Shown: piece after piece, positions 53,432 to 62,132 of the stretch
How the letters are laid out: each line of letters opens with the position of its first letter
How positions within the stretch are numbered: position 1 is the stretch's first letter
Assembly: GCF_029269265.1 (NCBI RefSeq)
Contig: NZ_JARIXP010000003.1
Coordinates: 368,972-432,686 of the forward strand
Direction of reading: 5' to 3'
From: Rheinheimera sp. 1928-s
Lineage (GTDB): Bacteria; Pseudomonadota; Gammaproteobacteria; Enterobacterales; Alteromonadaceae
DNA length: 63,715 nt
Notes under the pieces: model-generated
The model's input: the letters and a program-made list of their open reading frames with translations, nothing else
Database searches by the model: none
What the model was told of the DNA's origin: nothing
Program-made: the position numbers and the translations under genes

Positions 53432-54873
53432 TAGAGCTCCCCTCCCAGTGATGCCAGTTCCACCTGCCGGATATCCACAAAGTGACCGGCAATAGCCGCA
53501 GCCGCCGCCATAGCCGGAGACACCAGATGGGTGCGTCCGCCTTGACCCTGCCGACCTTCAAAATTCCGGTTCGACGTCGAAGCACAACGTTCACCACTGG
53601 CGAGCGAATCCGGATTCATCGCATTACACATGGAGCAACCGGCATAACGCCATTCCAGCCCGGCTGCAGTAATGATTTTATCCAGCCCTTCGGCTTCGGC
53701 CTGCTGTTTCACCAACCCTGAGCCTGGCACCACCATGGCGCGTTTAATGGACGGCGCCACCTGTTTGCCCTTGACCACTTTGGCCACGGCACGGATATCT
53801 TCAATCCGACCATTAGTGCAGGAACCGATAAACACCTGATCCAGCTTCAAAGCTGTCATGGCCTCACCTTCACTGAGCGCCATATACTGCATGGCCCGTT
53901 GCCAGTCTGAGCGCTGCACCGCATCTTTGGCAGCCGTTAAAGGAGGCACTGTGGAGGTCACCGGAACCACCTGATCGGGTTTGGTGCCCCAGCTCACCTG
54001 AGGCTGAATATCTTCGGCCCGGATCACCAGCTCTTTATCAAACTTAGCATCGCTGTCACTGACCAAACTGCGCCAGTACTTTACCGCCTGTTGCCATAGT
54101 TCACCTTTGGGCGCATAAGGACAGCCACGCAGGTAATCTTCCGTGACCTGGTCATAAGCAATCAGGCCACTTCTGGCGCCGGCTTCAATGGTCATATTAC
54201 AGACCGTCAAGCGGCCTTCCATCGATAAACTCTGAATGGTGCTACCAGCGTATTCAATCGCATAACCTGTGCCACCCGCTGTGCCTAACAGTGCAATGAT
54301 ATGCAGGATTAAGTCTTTAGCCGTGACACCAAACTGCAACTGGCCCTCGACCCGGATCCGCATGTTTTTGCATTTTTTCTGCTGAAGGCACTGAGTAGCC
54401 AGCACATGCTCGACTTCTGAAGTACCAATGCCCTGCGCCAGCGTGGCAAAGGCGCCATGAGTGGAGGTGTGGGAGTCACCACAGACTATGGTCATGCCTG
54501 GCAGTGAGGCACCTTGTTCAGGGCCAACCACATGCACTATGCCCTGGCGATGGTCCTGCAACTTAAAGTAGGCAATCTGGTGTTCATCACAGTTATCGTC
54601 AAGGGTGCTGACCTGAAGTAAGGCCAACTTATCCACAAAACCCGCTTTGCCTTTTTCACGATCCGTTGTTGGCACCTGATGGTCCGGAGTCGCCAGAACA
54701 GAATCGCTGCGCCACACAGGACGCCCCGCCAGCTTCAGCCCTTCAAATGCCTGCGCTGAGGTCACCTCGTGAATAATATGACGATCGATATAAATCAGTG
54801 CCGATTCGTCATCCCCGGATACCAGATGGGTTTGCCAGATTTTGTCGTATAACGTTTGTCCACTCATGATCAT
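53431..54873 (-). CDS. LeuC-like hydro-lyase large subunit
   Basis: The [4Fe-4S] subunit of an aconitase-family hydratase, 480 residues. The cluster ligands are Cys352 (IGSCTNGR), Cys413 and Cys416 (GCSMC). The active-site regions [10 protein letters not shown] and [11 protein letters not shown] are intact. Start may be Met1 or Met3 (54867). Close homologues make 3-isopropylmalate; related enzymes are dimethylmaleate hydratase and homoaconitase. It lies between HMGL-like and LeuD-like genes in one operon, so a substituted maleate is its probable substrate. Confidence 0.9.
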   Translation of the reverse strand: MIMSGQTLYDKIWQTHLVSGDDESALIYIDRHIIHEVTSAQAFEGLKLAGRPVWRSDSVLATPDHQVPTTDREKGKAGFVDKLALLQVSTLDDNCDEHQIAYFKLQDHRQGIVHVVGPEQGASLPGMTIVCGDSHTSTHGAFATLAQGIGTSEVEHVLATQCLQQKKCKNMRIRVEGQLQFGVTAKDLILHIIALLGTAGGTGYAIEYAGSTIQSLSMEGRLTVCNMTIEAGARSGLIAYDQVTEDYLRGCPYAPKGELWQQAVKYWRSLVSDSDAKFDKELVIRAEDIQPQVSWGTKPDQVVPVTSTVPPLTAAKDAVQRSDWQRAMQYMALSEGEAMTALKLDQVFIGSCTNGRIEDIRAVAKVVKGKQVAPSIKRAMVVPGSGLVKQQAEAEGLDKIITAAGLEWRYAGCSMCNAMNPDSLASGERCASTSNRNFEGRQGQGGRTHLVSPAMAAAAAIAGHFVDIRQVELASLGGEL

Positions 54874-54916
54874 TCTTCTTTGTTAACATCAGAAAAAGAC
54901 GAAGCTCAGTCGGAGC

Positions 54917-55837
54917 TTACAGTCTGGACTTTTGCAGTTGTAAACTACGCCATTGATGCGCGCGGCCACCCGTTGTTGTGCCGGTCATTTCACCAGCCAG
55001 TTGACCAACTGCCATCAGTCGCGCCAAATCAATGCCCGTTTGAAAACCCATCTGCTGTAGCATCATCACCACATCTTCAGTGGCTATATTGCCGGTGGCA
55101 CCTGGTGCAAAAGGACAACCCCCCAGTCCGCCCACTGAGGCATCAAAACGACGGATGCCTGCCTCTAACGCTGCGTAGACATTGGCCAGCCCCAGAGCCC
55201 GGGTATCATGAAAATGGCAGGCCAGCGCCTGACCGGACTGTTGCGCGGCCAGCTCTTTCATCAGGCTATGCACTGCATTCGGCATTGCTGCACCAATGGT
55301 GTCGGCGATCACCAGTTCATGGGCGCCAAATTCGCTCAGTTGCGCGGCCATATTAAGTACAACTTTTGGATCAGTCTTGCCTTCAAACGGGCACTCCCAG
55401 GCCACCGCAATACACGCCATTACATCAATTGCATCAGATTTGGCTTGATGAATAATATCTCTCGCCTGCGCCAGTCCGTCCGCAATGCCCATGCGCACAT
55501 TTTTCTGGTTCATGGTTTCTGACGCGCAGACCACCAGCAACACAGCTTGTGACCCTGCCTCTCTGGCCAGTTCGTAGCCTCTCTGATTCGGCACCAGAGA
55601 TTGCAGATAAGCGCTTTTGTTGATACCAGCCTTATTCAGGCTGGTGACAATTTCTGCAGCACCAGCCATGGCCGGCACGGCTTTGGGCGACACAAAGCTG
55701 CCGACCTCAATAGAAGGCACACCAGCGTCCACCAGCGCATGGATCAGTTGTAAACGCTGCTGTGGCGTTAGAATTCTGGCCTGATTTTGCAGGCCATCCC
55801 TGGGGCCTACATCATTAATCCGCACAAAGTCGTTCAT
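54917..55837 (-). CDS. HMG-CoA-lyase-like TIM-barrel lyase
   Basis: A lyase of 306 residues. The start at 55837 (MNDFVRINDVGPRDGLQ) is preferred over 55870, which would overlap the preceding gene. Metal and catalytic motifs include DVGPRDGLQ, CHFHDTRALGLAN and the GGLGGCPFAPGATGN loop with its Cys. Family members cleave HMG-CoA or similar 3-hydroxyacyl-CoAs to acetyl-CoA plus a keto acid. Next to a CoA transferase it may cleave a CoA-activated branched hydroxy acid from this pathway. Confidence 0.88.
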   Translation of the reverse strand: MNDFVRINDVGPRDGLQNQARILTPQQRLQLIHALVDAGVPSIEVGSFVSPKAVPAMAGAAEIVTSLNKAGINKSAYLQSLVPNQRGYELAREAGSQAVLLVVCASETMNQKNVRMGIADGLAQARDIIHQAKSDAIDVMACIAVAWECPFEGKTDPKVVLNMAAQLSEFGAHELVIADTIGAAMPNAVHSLMKELAAQQSGQALACHFHDTRALGLANVYAALEAGIRRFDASVGGLGGCPFAPGATGNIATEDVVMMLQQMGFQTGIDLARLMAVGQLAGEMTGTTTGGRAHQWRSLQLQKSRL

Positions 55838-55859
55838 CTTTGATCCCATCCCAACAGGC

Positions 55860-57059
55860 TCAGGCCACAATGCCTTTGCGCTTTAATTCGTTGATTTCAT
55901 CCGCAGAAATCTTCAGCAACACCGACAGCACATCGTCTGTGTGCTGACCTATATATGGTGCTGCCGAGAAGCTTTCTTCATTGGTCCGTGACATTTTGAT
56001 TGGATTCCCTGGCCCCTGGGTTTTTTTGCCATCCGGATGATGCAAGTCGACCACCATATTGCGGTGCCTTACCTGCGAATCGTTTAACGCATCACTGAAC
56101 TTGTTGACAGGAGCACAGGGAATACGCGCCGCTTCAAGCAAACGGATCCAATGGGCATTGGTATTCGTCGCTAACAACGTGTTCAGCGTGGCATCAATAA
56201 AGGCTTTATCCGCAAAACGTCCTGGCTGGGTATCGTACTTTTCGTTGTCAAACTCCTTGATCTGCACCACCTTTTTCAGGTTCTGCCAGAAGTTATCCGT
56301 GATCACCGCCAGAATGATGTGACCATCCTTGGTTCTGTAACTGTTGTAAGGCACGTGGACAAAATGCGAATTGCCAATTGGATAAGGATTTTCACCAGAC
56401 AAAAAGTGCATGGTGGCCATATAGTTAAGCATCGAGATCTGGCAGTCGAGCATAGAGATATCAACATGCTGGCCTTTGCCGCTGCTGTTGCGCTCGACAA
56501 GAGCCCCCAAAATCCCCATCACACCAAACATACCCCCGCCCAAATCACCAACTGGAATGCCAGCGCGGATTGGCTCGTCGGCAGCATGGCCAGTAATCGA
56601 CATACCGCCGCCAAAAGCCTGAGCTACCTGGTCAAAAGCGGGGCGGTTTGCCGCAGGCCCCTGTGAACCAAAACCAGTAATGGTGCAGGTAATAATACGT
56701 TCGTTGTACCTGGCCAGAGTGTCGTAATCTATGCCAAGCCGCTCAGGCACTCCTGGACCAAAATTACTGATCACCACATCAGCTTCACGCACCAGCTTAT
56801 AAAATACCTGCTTACCTTCGTCGGTTTTCAGATCGATGGCCACAGAGCGTTTATTGCGGTTCAGCGTAATAAAATAAGCACCAAAGCCATCAAGGGAGTT
56901 TTTCGGATCCGTAGCCAGCAGCTTGCGCGTGCCTTCGCCCTGCAGCGGTTCAACTTTAATAGTATCTGCGCCCATATCCGACAAAATCATTGCGCCATAA
57001 GGCCCGGATAACATATGAGTCAGGTCAATAATTCTGATACCAGCTAAAGGTTTATTCAT
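55860..57059 (-). CDS. CaiB/BaiF-type (family III) CoA transferase
   Basis: A CoA transferase of 399 residues. The catalytic Asp172 lies in PVGDLGGGMFG, with the usual GIRIIDLTHMLSGPYG opening and VEPLQGEGTR. Family members move CoA between dicarboxylates such as succinate, itaconate, glutarate or mesaconate. It is first in the operon with HMGL-like, LeuCD-like and MFS genes and is preceded by operator candidate c. It probably activates an acid released by the lyases. Confidence 0.9.
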   Translation of the reverse strand: MNKPLAGIRIIDLTHMLSGPYGAMILSDMGADTIKVEPLQGEGTRKLLATDPKNSLDGFGAYFITLNRNKRSVAIDLKTDEGKQVFYKLVREADVVISNFGPGVPERLGIDYDTLARYNERIITCTITGFGSQGPAANRPAFDQVAQAFGGGMSITGHAADEPIRAGIPVGDLGGGMFGVMGILGALVERNSSGKGQHVDISMLDCQISMLNYMATMHFLSGENPYPIGNSHFVHVPYNSYRTKDGHIILAVITDNFWQNLKKVVQIKEFDNEKYDTQPGRFADKAFIDATLNTLLATNTNAHWIRLLEAARIPCAPVNKFSDALNDSQVRHRNMVVDLHHPDGKKTQGPGNPIKMSRTNEESFSAAPYIGQHTDDVLSVLLKISADEINELKRKGIVA

Positions 57060-57093
57060 GCGTAGGATCCAACTGCCAGTTAATTTTAATCAC

Positions 57094-57115
57094 AATGATA
57101 TAACTTTATATCATT
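57094..57115 (-). promoter_or_regulatory. Island operator candidate c (CoA transferase operon)
   Basis: AATGATATA and TATATCATT are perfect nine-base arms around ACTT. It lies 35 bases before the CoA transferase start. Read on the minus strand it is TTAAATGATATAAAG, the shared core. The inverted-repeat form GATATA-N4-TATATC fits a GntR/HutC dimer. Confidence 0.65.
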
Positions 57116-57207
57116 TAAGATTTTTCAGCAAGCATTGTGCAAGGACTGTTGCAGTGCTACAGAGTAATGTAGCCACAAACTCAGAATAGGGAGGACGACA
57201 ACGCGGC

Positions 57208-58224
57208 TTAACGCCGCGGCAGGTTGTTCAGAAAAAAACGGGAACTGGCTTTGCCGAGCAGGTATAAACCAACAAAAAGCCCAACTCCAAGGTAAAGCAC
57301 CAGCGGAATGTGGAAGATTTCCAGTCCCCTGATCAAATCGCTTTGGTAATACAGCAGGACCACCGCCAAAAACAACGCACTGAGTGTTCTAATCACGCGC
57401 TGGCTCAGGCCCAGGCCATAGATTTGCGTGACAAAAAATATCAGCGCAAAACCGAAGACAAACATAGAGGCTGCTTCGCCATGCACAGAGGCATAAGCTA
57501 CCAGCGCACCGTGGACCAGCACAAAGCTCTCTAACAGCACTGTCCAGTATTTGTTGCGATGAAAACGGGTAAAAAACAAACTGCCCTGCAACAGCAGCAG
57601 AAAGGTGTAAAAGTTGCCGAGTAAATGGCCTAAGGTGGTTTCAATCGGATGAAACCAGAAGGTGTAAATAATGGCCCAGGCAAAATAGTAACCGTGATAC
57701 TGCCTGACTACAGCATAAGCCTGATCAACACCAGAGAGCTTTTTGCCAAAGAATAAACCACGGCGTTTGTGCTCTATCACTAACACCATTATCAGCAAAA
57801 TAATCACCGCAAACTGGGCACTTAAGTTACTAACATCCTGCGCCAACCCGTCATAAAACATCCTGGTCTGGGCTATATGCAACAGAATAAACAGCAGGTT
57901 CACACCAAGTGCATACCAATTAACTTTATGTAAGCCAAAGGAGTGATAAAAAGAGAGGCCAGTCTGGCTGTCGGCAGACTGGGTAGAATAACTGGTTTTA
58001 GCGCTGTAAATCAGCCACCAAATCGCCAGCTGATGGCAACCATATAAACTCCAGGCGCTGAAGTGGCTCCAGAAATCAGGATCGGGCCTTTTCCAGTAAT
58101 ACCACAAAGCGCCCTGATCAGGCGCAAAGGAGATATGCTCACTGTAAGGCCCCAACAGCCAAATCAGAACAGTTAACGCAACACAGGCGAAAATTCCAAG
58201 CGGTAAACTAAAACGCATAGCCAC
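57208..58224 (-). CDS. Polytopic membrane protein of unknown function
   Basis: I do not recognise this 338-residue protein with about nine membrane helices and many histidines in or near them (for example HISFAPDQG, YHSFGLHKVNW, LLHIAQ, QYHGYYFAW, WFHPIETTLGH). It has no transporter signature. The histidines could bind heme or another metal-pigment, so a membrane redox or pigment-handling protein is possible. It lies 51 bases downstream of the 58276 gene in the same direction, probably one operon. Confidence 0.7.
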   Translation of the reverse strand: MAMRFSLPLGIFACVALTVLIWLLGPYSEHISFAPDQGALWYYWKRPDPDFWSHFSAWSLYGCHQLAIWWLIYSAKTSYSTQSADSQTGLSFYHSFGLHKVNWYALGVNLLFILLHIAQTRMFYDGLAQDVSNLSAQFAVIILLIMVLVIEHKRRGLFFGKKLSGVDQAYAVVRQYHGYYFAWAIIYTFWFHPIETTLGHLLGNFYTFLLLLQGSLFFTRFHRNKYWTVLLESFVLVHGALVAYASVHGEAASMFVFGFALIFFVTQIYGLGLSQRVIRTLSALFLAVVLLYYQSDLIRGLEIFHIPLVLYLGVGLFVGLYLLGKASSRFFLNNLPRR

Positions 58225-58275
58225 TCCTGCTTGTCTGTCGATCCACAGAACGTCACAGCCGACTGCTGCCCTCGA

Positions 58276-59052
58276 CTAAAACTCTTCCAGCAACCGCCCC
58301 ATACCTGTAATTTTGTCGTTAACACCACAGGCACGTAGCGCGTGCCAGACGGTGCAGGTATTGATAGGCAACATCGGCTTACCCAGAATATGTTCAAAAC
58401 TGGGAAAGATATCCACGGTTGATAAGTTGGTTCCGCACTGAATAATGCAATCCACATCATCAGCGTCCACCTCATAGATCGCATCCACCACCTGTTTTAT
58501 CGTGGTTTCTGCAATAGCTGTTGCCGAAGGACGGTTCAGCCCTTTCACCTTGTGGACTTCAAAGCCGATGTCGCTGAAAAAACGGATCACGTTTTCATCG
58601 CCGACCTGTGGATAAGGCGTAATCACCGATATTTTTTTACAGCCAAATTTCTCTAATGCGTCCTTGGTGGCAGCAGCCCCGGTGGTTAAACCCAGGTCAC
58701 CAATCTGGTCCTTAATATCACGTTCAAAAGCGATATTGCCCTCCAGCCCCCCCCAAAAGGTTTCAGCCGACATGCCCAACATAATGTGGTTTACTTTGGC
58801 ACTGAGTACATTACGAATTGAATAAGGGATCTCGCCACGCATAATTTCCAGAAAACGTTCAAACACCTGATTATCCGTCTCACCGGTTTTAGCAACTTCG
58901 TCGGCCCAGTTACGTAACTCGATAAAAAAGCGCGAAGGATGCCAGGTTACGCCATCCAGCCGTAATTTCTGCAGATCGTACTCCACACCTGTATTGGTAG
59001 AAGGAATAATGACGCCAATTTGAGCCCGGCGTGCTATTTGGTAGTTATCCAT
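58276..59052 (-). CDS. Asp/Glu racemase-superfamily protein, single-Cys (arylmalonate decarboxylase-like)
   Basis: A protein of 258 residues, paralogue of the 49873 protein. The opening VIIPSTNTGVEYD fits the maleate isomerase/AMDase group. The first cysteine loop is LGMSAETFW (Ser95), but the second is IIQCGTNLSTVD with Cys206, the arrangement of arylmalonate decarboxylase (one Cys only). It may decarboxylate a malonate-type acid or isomerise a maleate. It is preceded by operator candidate d and followed by the membrane protein gene. Confidence 0.83.
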   Translation of the reverse strand: MDNYQIARRAQIGVIIPSTNTGVEYDLQKLRLDGVTWHPSRFFIELRNWADEVAKTGETDNQVFERFLEIMRGEIPYSIRNVLSAKVNHIMLGMSAETFWGGLEGNIAFERDIKDQIGDLGLTTGAAATKDALEKFGCKKISVITPYPQVGDENVIRFFSDIGFEVHKVKGLNRPSATAIAETTIKQVVDAIYEVDADDVDCIIQCGTNLSTVDIFPSFEHILGKPMLPINTCTVWHALRACGVNDKITGMGRLLEEF

Positions 59053-59124
59053 TAAAACTCCTTAGTTCTCTGCGCAGCAAGGCTGCCTGATGCTGAAATC
59101 CAGATACATTGCCTCATTTGATTT

Positions 59125-59138
59125 AATGATATATCATT
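59125..59138 (-). promoter_or_regulatory. Island operator candidate d (58276 gene)
   Basis: AATGATATATCATT is a perfect 14-base palindrome 73 bases before the 59052 start. On the minus strand it is preceded by TTGACTTA, giving the shared core TTAAATGATATA and the same TTGACT block as promoter b. Confidence 0.65.
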
Positions 59139-59313
59139 TAAGTCAAACCAAAGCTATAGAATTTATTCGGAATCCACAACCACAGAATGAGAGACACTAA
59201 AGGCTGAGCCAAAAGCAAGCTGAAAACACTGGTCAGAACTTGAAAACTCAGAGGCAACAAAGGTTAAACAGATCCAATCCGTCAATATCTGCGTTTAACT
59301 GCAGTATAATCTT

Positions 59314-59340
59314 TGTTATAATTGTTCTAATTATATAACA
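59314..59340. promoter_or_regulatory. Candidate operator e upstream of the GntR gene
   Basis: TGTTATA (59314-59320) and TATAACA (59334-59340) are seven-base inverted arms with 13 bases between them. It sits just after a TATAAT hexamer and may mediate autoregulation. Confidence 0.45.
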
Positions 59341-59456
59341 TAGTAAATTGCTATTTTTTTAAGCGTTTCACTAAAGCTGGTGACTCGGGCTATGCTGAGT
59401 GCTACTGAGTAAAACTCCTTGACCCGGTGTAATCACCCTCAAAAAGACATGAGCTT

Positions 59457-60230
59457 ATGACATTTGAACAACTGTTAGCTGATCCACGCTTAAAACACGC
59501 TATTTTAAGCGATGTTCCTACCCCCTTGTACCATCAGGTTTATTTGTTTCTGAAGGAAAAAATTCACTTAGGCGAAATACCCTATGGTGAAAAAATGCCA
59601 ACAGAACATCAATTGTCCGATGTGTTTGGCGTGTCCAGGATTACCGCCAAACGCGCTATGGATGAGCTGGCAGACGAAGGCTACATCAGCCGTCACAGAG
59701 GCAAAGGCTCGCATGTCACCTATAAGCACCGCGCCGAACAGTTAAACGCCCCTATTGCCGGTTTACTGGAAAGCCTTGCCATTATGGGCCGCGAAACTCA
59801 GGTTCAGTCGCTGATGTTCCGTAAAGCCATTCCACCACTGGATATTCAGGAACGTTTCGGCATAGACGGGCAAACAGAACTGGTTCAATCTCAGCGCATC
59901 CGCTTGTCAGATGGCGTGCCCTTTGGTTATTACGGTAGTTGGACCCGAGATATCGGCGAGTTCTACAGCGAAGAAAACCTGTTGAAAATGTCGCGGATGG
60001 ACATCTTCAGAATGGCGGGCATTGAGCTGCATTTGGGCATGGTGAAGCAGTCCGTCACCGCTACTCTGTCAAATGTGGAGACTGCCATGCATTTAGGTAT
60101 TCCGACAGGTAAACCACTGCTGGTGTTGGATCGTTCAATGTACGATAAAAACGGTGAACTCTTTGATCATATGTACGCCGTGTACCGCCCGGATCAATAC
60201 CAGTTTGAGATGGAATTCTCGATGAAATAA
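59457..60230 (+). CDS. GntR-family regulator, HutC type with UTRA domain
   Basis: A transcription factor of 257 residues. The winged helix spans about 23-92 (TPLYHQVYLFLKEKI, MPTEHQLSDVFGVSRITAKR, HRGKGSHV). The UTRA ligand domain follows (about 110-250, with ELVQSQRIRLSDGVPFGYYG). UTRA domains bind small metabolites such as sugar phosphates or urocanate. It is the only regulator inside the island and is the best candidate to bind the shared palindromes. It precedes a DUF2141 gene on the same strand. Confidence 0.88.
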   Translation: MTFEQLLADPRLKHAILSDVPTPLYHQVYLFLKEKIHLGEIPYGEKMPTEHQLSDVFGVSRITAKRAMDELADEGYISRHRGKGSHVTYKHRAEQLNAPIAGLLESLAIMGRETQVQSLMFRKAIPPLDIQERFGIDGQTELVQSQRIRLSDGVPFGYYGSWTRDIGEFYSEENLLKMSRMDIFRMAGIELHLGMVKQSVTATLSNVETAMHLGIPTGKPLLVLDRSMYDKNGELFDHMYAVYRPDQYQFEMEFSMK

Positions 60231-60299
60231 ACACTCTGCGCTGGCAGTCGAAGGTGCCGCTATCAGAGCCTGTTGAAATGTAAAGTAAAAAGGAATGAT

Positions 60300-60755
60300 A
60301 TGTACGCAAAAACCATCACGGCTGCCAGCCTGTTTGTCGCCAGTTTAAGTGTGGCCGGCATGGCTTCAGCCCAAAACCTGACTGTGATCTTATCCGGACT
60401 CACATCCGAACAAGGGCAACTGGTCGTCCGGGTGTATAACAGCGAAAAACATTGGTTATCCGATAAAACAGACGAGATTTTCCAGCAACAGAGCTTTGCG
60501 CTGCAAGGCCAGGTCAAAGACGCAACCATACAGTTCAGCCTGGAATTACCCGCCGGCGACTATGCTTTATCGCTGTTTCAGGATAAAGACAACAATGGTG
60601 AGCTGAAAAGCAATTGGATTGGCATCCCCAAAGAGCCAGTTGCAACGTCCAATAACGCCAAAGGCAGCATGGGACCACCTGATTATAAAGACGCCGTATT
60701 CCAGATTGCTGACCAGCCCGCTGTGCAGCAACTGAATTTAGCCTCTATTGATTAA
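60300..60755 (+). CDS. Exported DUF2141 protein
   Basis: A protein of 151 residues. The ATG at 60300 follows an AAGGAA site. It has a signal peptide (about 1-24, ending SAQN) and a DUF2141 domain with YALSLFQDKDNNGEL and the SNNAKGSMGPPDYKDA block typical of the family. Function is unknown; it is periplasmic or outer-membrane associated. It follows the GntR gene by 69 bases. Confidence 0.85.
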   Translation: MYAKTITAASLFVASLSVAGMASAQNLTVILSGLTSEQGQLVVRVYNSEKHWLSDKTDEIFQQQSFALQGQVKDATIQFSLELPAGDYALSLFQDKDNNGELKSNWIGIPKEPVATSNNAKGSMGPPDYKDAVFQIADQPAVQQLNLASID

Positions 60756-60778
60756 GTGCGCAGGACTTGCAGCCAGCA

Positions 60779-60805
60779 ACTCAGCTCAGAACCTGTGAGC
60801 TGAGT
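60779..60805. terminator. Hairpin between convergent genes
   Basis: ACTCAGCTCA (60779-60788) and TGAGCTGAGT (60796-60805) form a perfect ten-base stem with a seven-base loop. It lies between the DUF2141 gene and the convergent MFS gene. There is no strong T run, so termination may be partial. Confidence 0.65.
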
Positions 60806-60819
60806 GCAATGCCAACTGA

Positions 60820-62124
60820 CTATTGCTGATTTAACGGCACTATCTTGTTTTTCACCAGCAGACCCCAGACAAAGACTATCAAACCACAAAAGCCAACAAA
60901 CACAAAAGGACCGGACCTATCCCAATGATCATATAAATAACCACCCACTACACTGGACACCAAAATACCTATGGCACCACAAAGGTTAAATATACCAATC
61001 ACGGCACCACGTTTTTGGGCCGGTGTCTGCTGCGAAATCAGCACGCCTGAGGTAATAATGGCGCCAATTTCACTCAAACCTATAATCACCACCACCACAA
61101 TCATGCCGCCACCAAAAGGGTCTGAAATCAGGTAGGTACTGCAATAACCCACAAAAGTTATAAACAGAGCGATCAACAAAGCAGTCACACGGTTCAGTTT
61201 GTCAGTAAGCAGACCAAACAGCGGAGCACTCAGCAGTGCCACACTCTGGGCTATGGCCACAATAATACCGGCTTTTTTCAGTGCATCAGCAGCCGTCATT
61301 CCTGCTTCCTGTGTGCCATGGTGCGACAGCCACAAGGTCATAAAAGCTCCGACTATGGTCAGATTCGCGCGTGAAACAAAAGCTGCACCGTAGGCCAATG
61401 CAATTCCCGGTTCACGGGCCGCTTTGACGCCATCAACCATCAGCGACACTATACTTTGTTTATGCTCCTGATCCGATGACTGACGAGCCTTTAAACCACG
61501 CACAGACAACAAACCAACCACCACGGCAAAGCCCGCCACAATCATATACGTCTGGATCCCGGCTTCAATGGCTGACATCCCCTGCTGCTGAAAAACTGCA
61601 GGTAAACGCAGTAACACGAACAATGCGATCACTGCACCTATGCCGTTGCAGACGCCTTGCAAGCCTGCCGCTTTCCCTCTGTTGATGTCCTTGGCATAAT
61701 CGGCCAGCAGGGTCACGATCATGCAGGTGGCCGATGCTATACCCAGGCCATAAATCACCCGGTACAGGATCAACTCGTTCACGCTCTGGGCATGCGGGTA
61801 CAAATACATCGCCACAGCAACCAGCATAAATCCCAGTACTATAATCAAACGGCGGCCGAGTTTATCCGATAATGCCCCCCAGACTCCTACCGAGCCAATG
61901 ATGGCCATTTCGCCCCAGAAATTCAGCTTGCCGCTGACCACGCCCTGTTCAGTCGTCGGGAGCTGCATCATTTCGTTAAACAAAAACGGCTGAAAGGCAT
62001 TAATAAAAGTGCCGAACAAAATAGTAGCGACACAGGTTAAGTAAAAGGTGGACATGTGCCAGGCCGTTACACCTTCGTTGACACGAATGCCTAAGTATTT
62101 TTTTTCTGCCACTGAATCTGACAT
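60820..62124 (-). CDS. MFS transporter (island type 1)
   Basis: A transporter of 434 residues with about twelve helices and the signature GALSDKLGRRLIIVLG. It is a paralogue of the MFS at 43267 (shared YRVIYGLGIAS, LADYAKDINRGKAAGLQG and GAVIGIFNLCGAIGILV). It lies eight bases after the membrane protein at 62133 and is probably co-transcribed with it. Confidence 0.86.
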   Translation of the reverse strand: MSDSVAEKKYLGIRVNEGVTAWHMSTFYLTCVATILFGTFINAFQPFLFNEMMQLPTTEQGVVSGKLNFWGEMAIIGSVGVWGALSDKLGRRLIIVLGFMLVAVAMYLYPHAQSVNELILYRVIYGLGIASATCMIVTLLADYAKDINRGKAAGLQGVCNGIGAVIALFVLLRLPAVFQQQGMSAIEAGIQTYMIVAGFAVVVGLLSVRGLKARQSSDQEHKQSIVSLMVDGVKAAREPGIALAYGAAFVSRANLTIVGAFMTLWLSHHGTQEAGMTAADALKKAGIIVAIAQSVALLSAPLFGLLTDKLNRVTALLIALFITFVGYCSTYLISDPFGGGMIVVVVIIGLSEIGAIITSGVLISQQTPAQKRGAVIGIFNLCGAIGILVSSVVGGYLYDHWDRSGPFVFVGFCGLIVFVWGLLVKNKIVPLNQQ

Positions 62125-62132
62125 GCTGCTTC

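Larger units (their letters stand above)
59053..59456. other. Divergent regulatory region upstream of the GntR regulator
   Basis: This 404-base non-coding region holds operator candidate d (59125-59138), a TATAAT hexamer at 59305-59310 and the inverted repeat e at 59314-59340. It is AT-rich and likely contains both promoters and the autoregulatory site of the GntR gene. Confidence 0.6.

Noticed and set aside
52790-54873. Leucine biosynthesis genes leuCD
   Set aside because: The proteins match LeuC/LeuD, but leuA and leuB are absent and the operon contains HMGL-like, CoA transferase and MFS genes, so a catabolic role fits better. Not excluded until the whole genome is seen.
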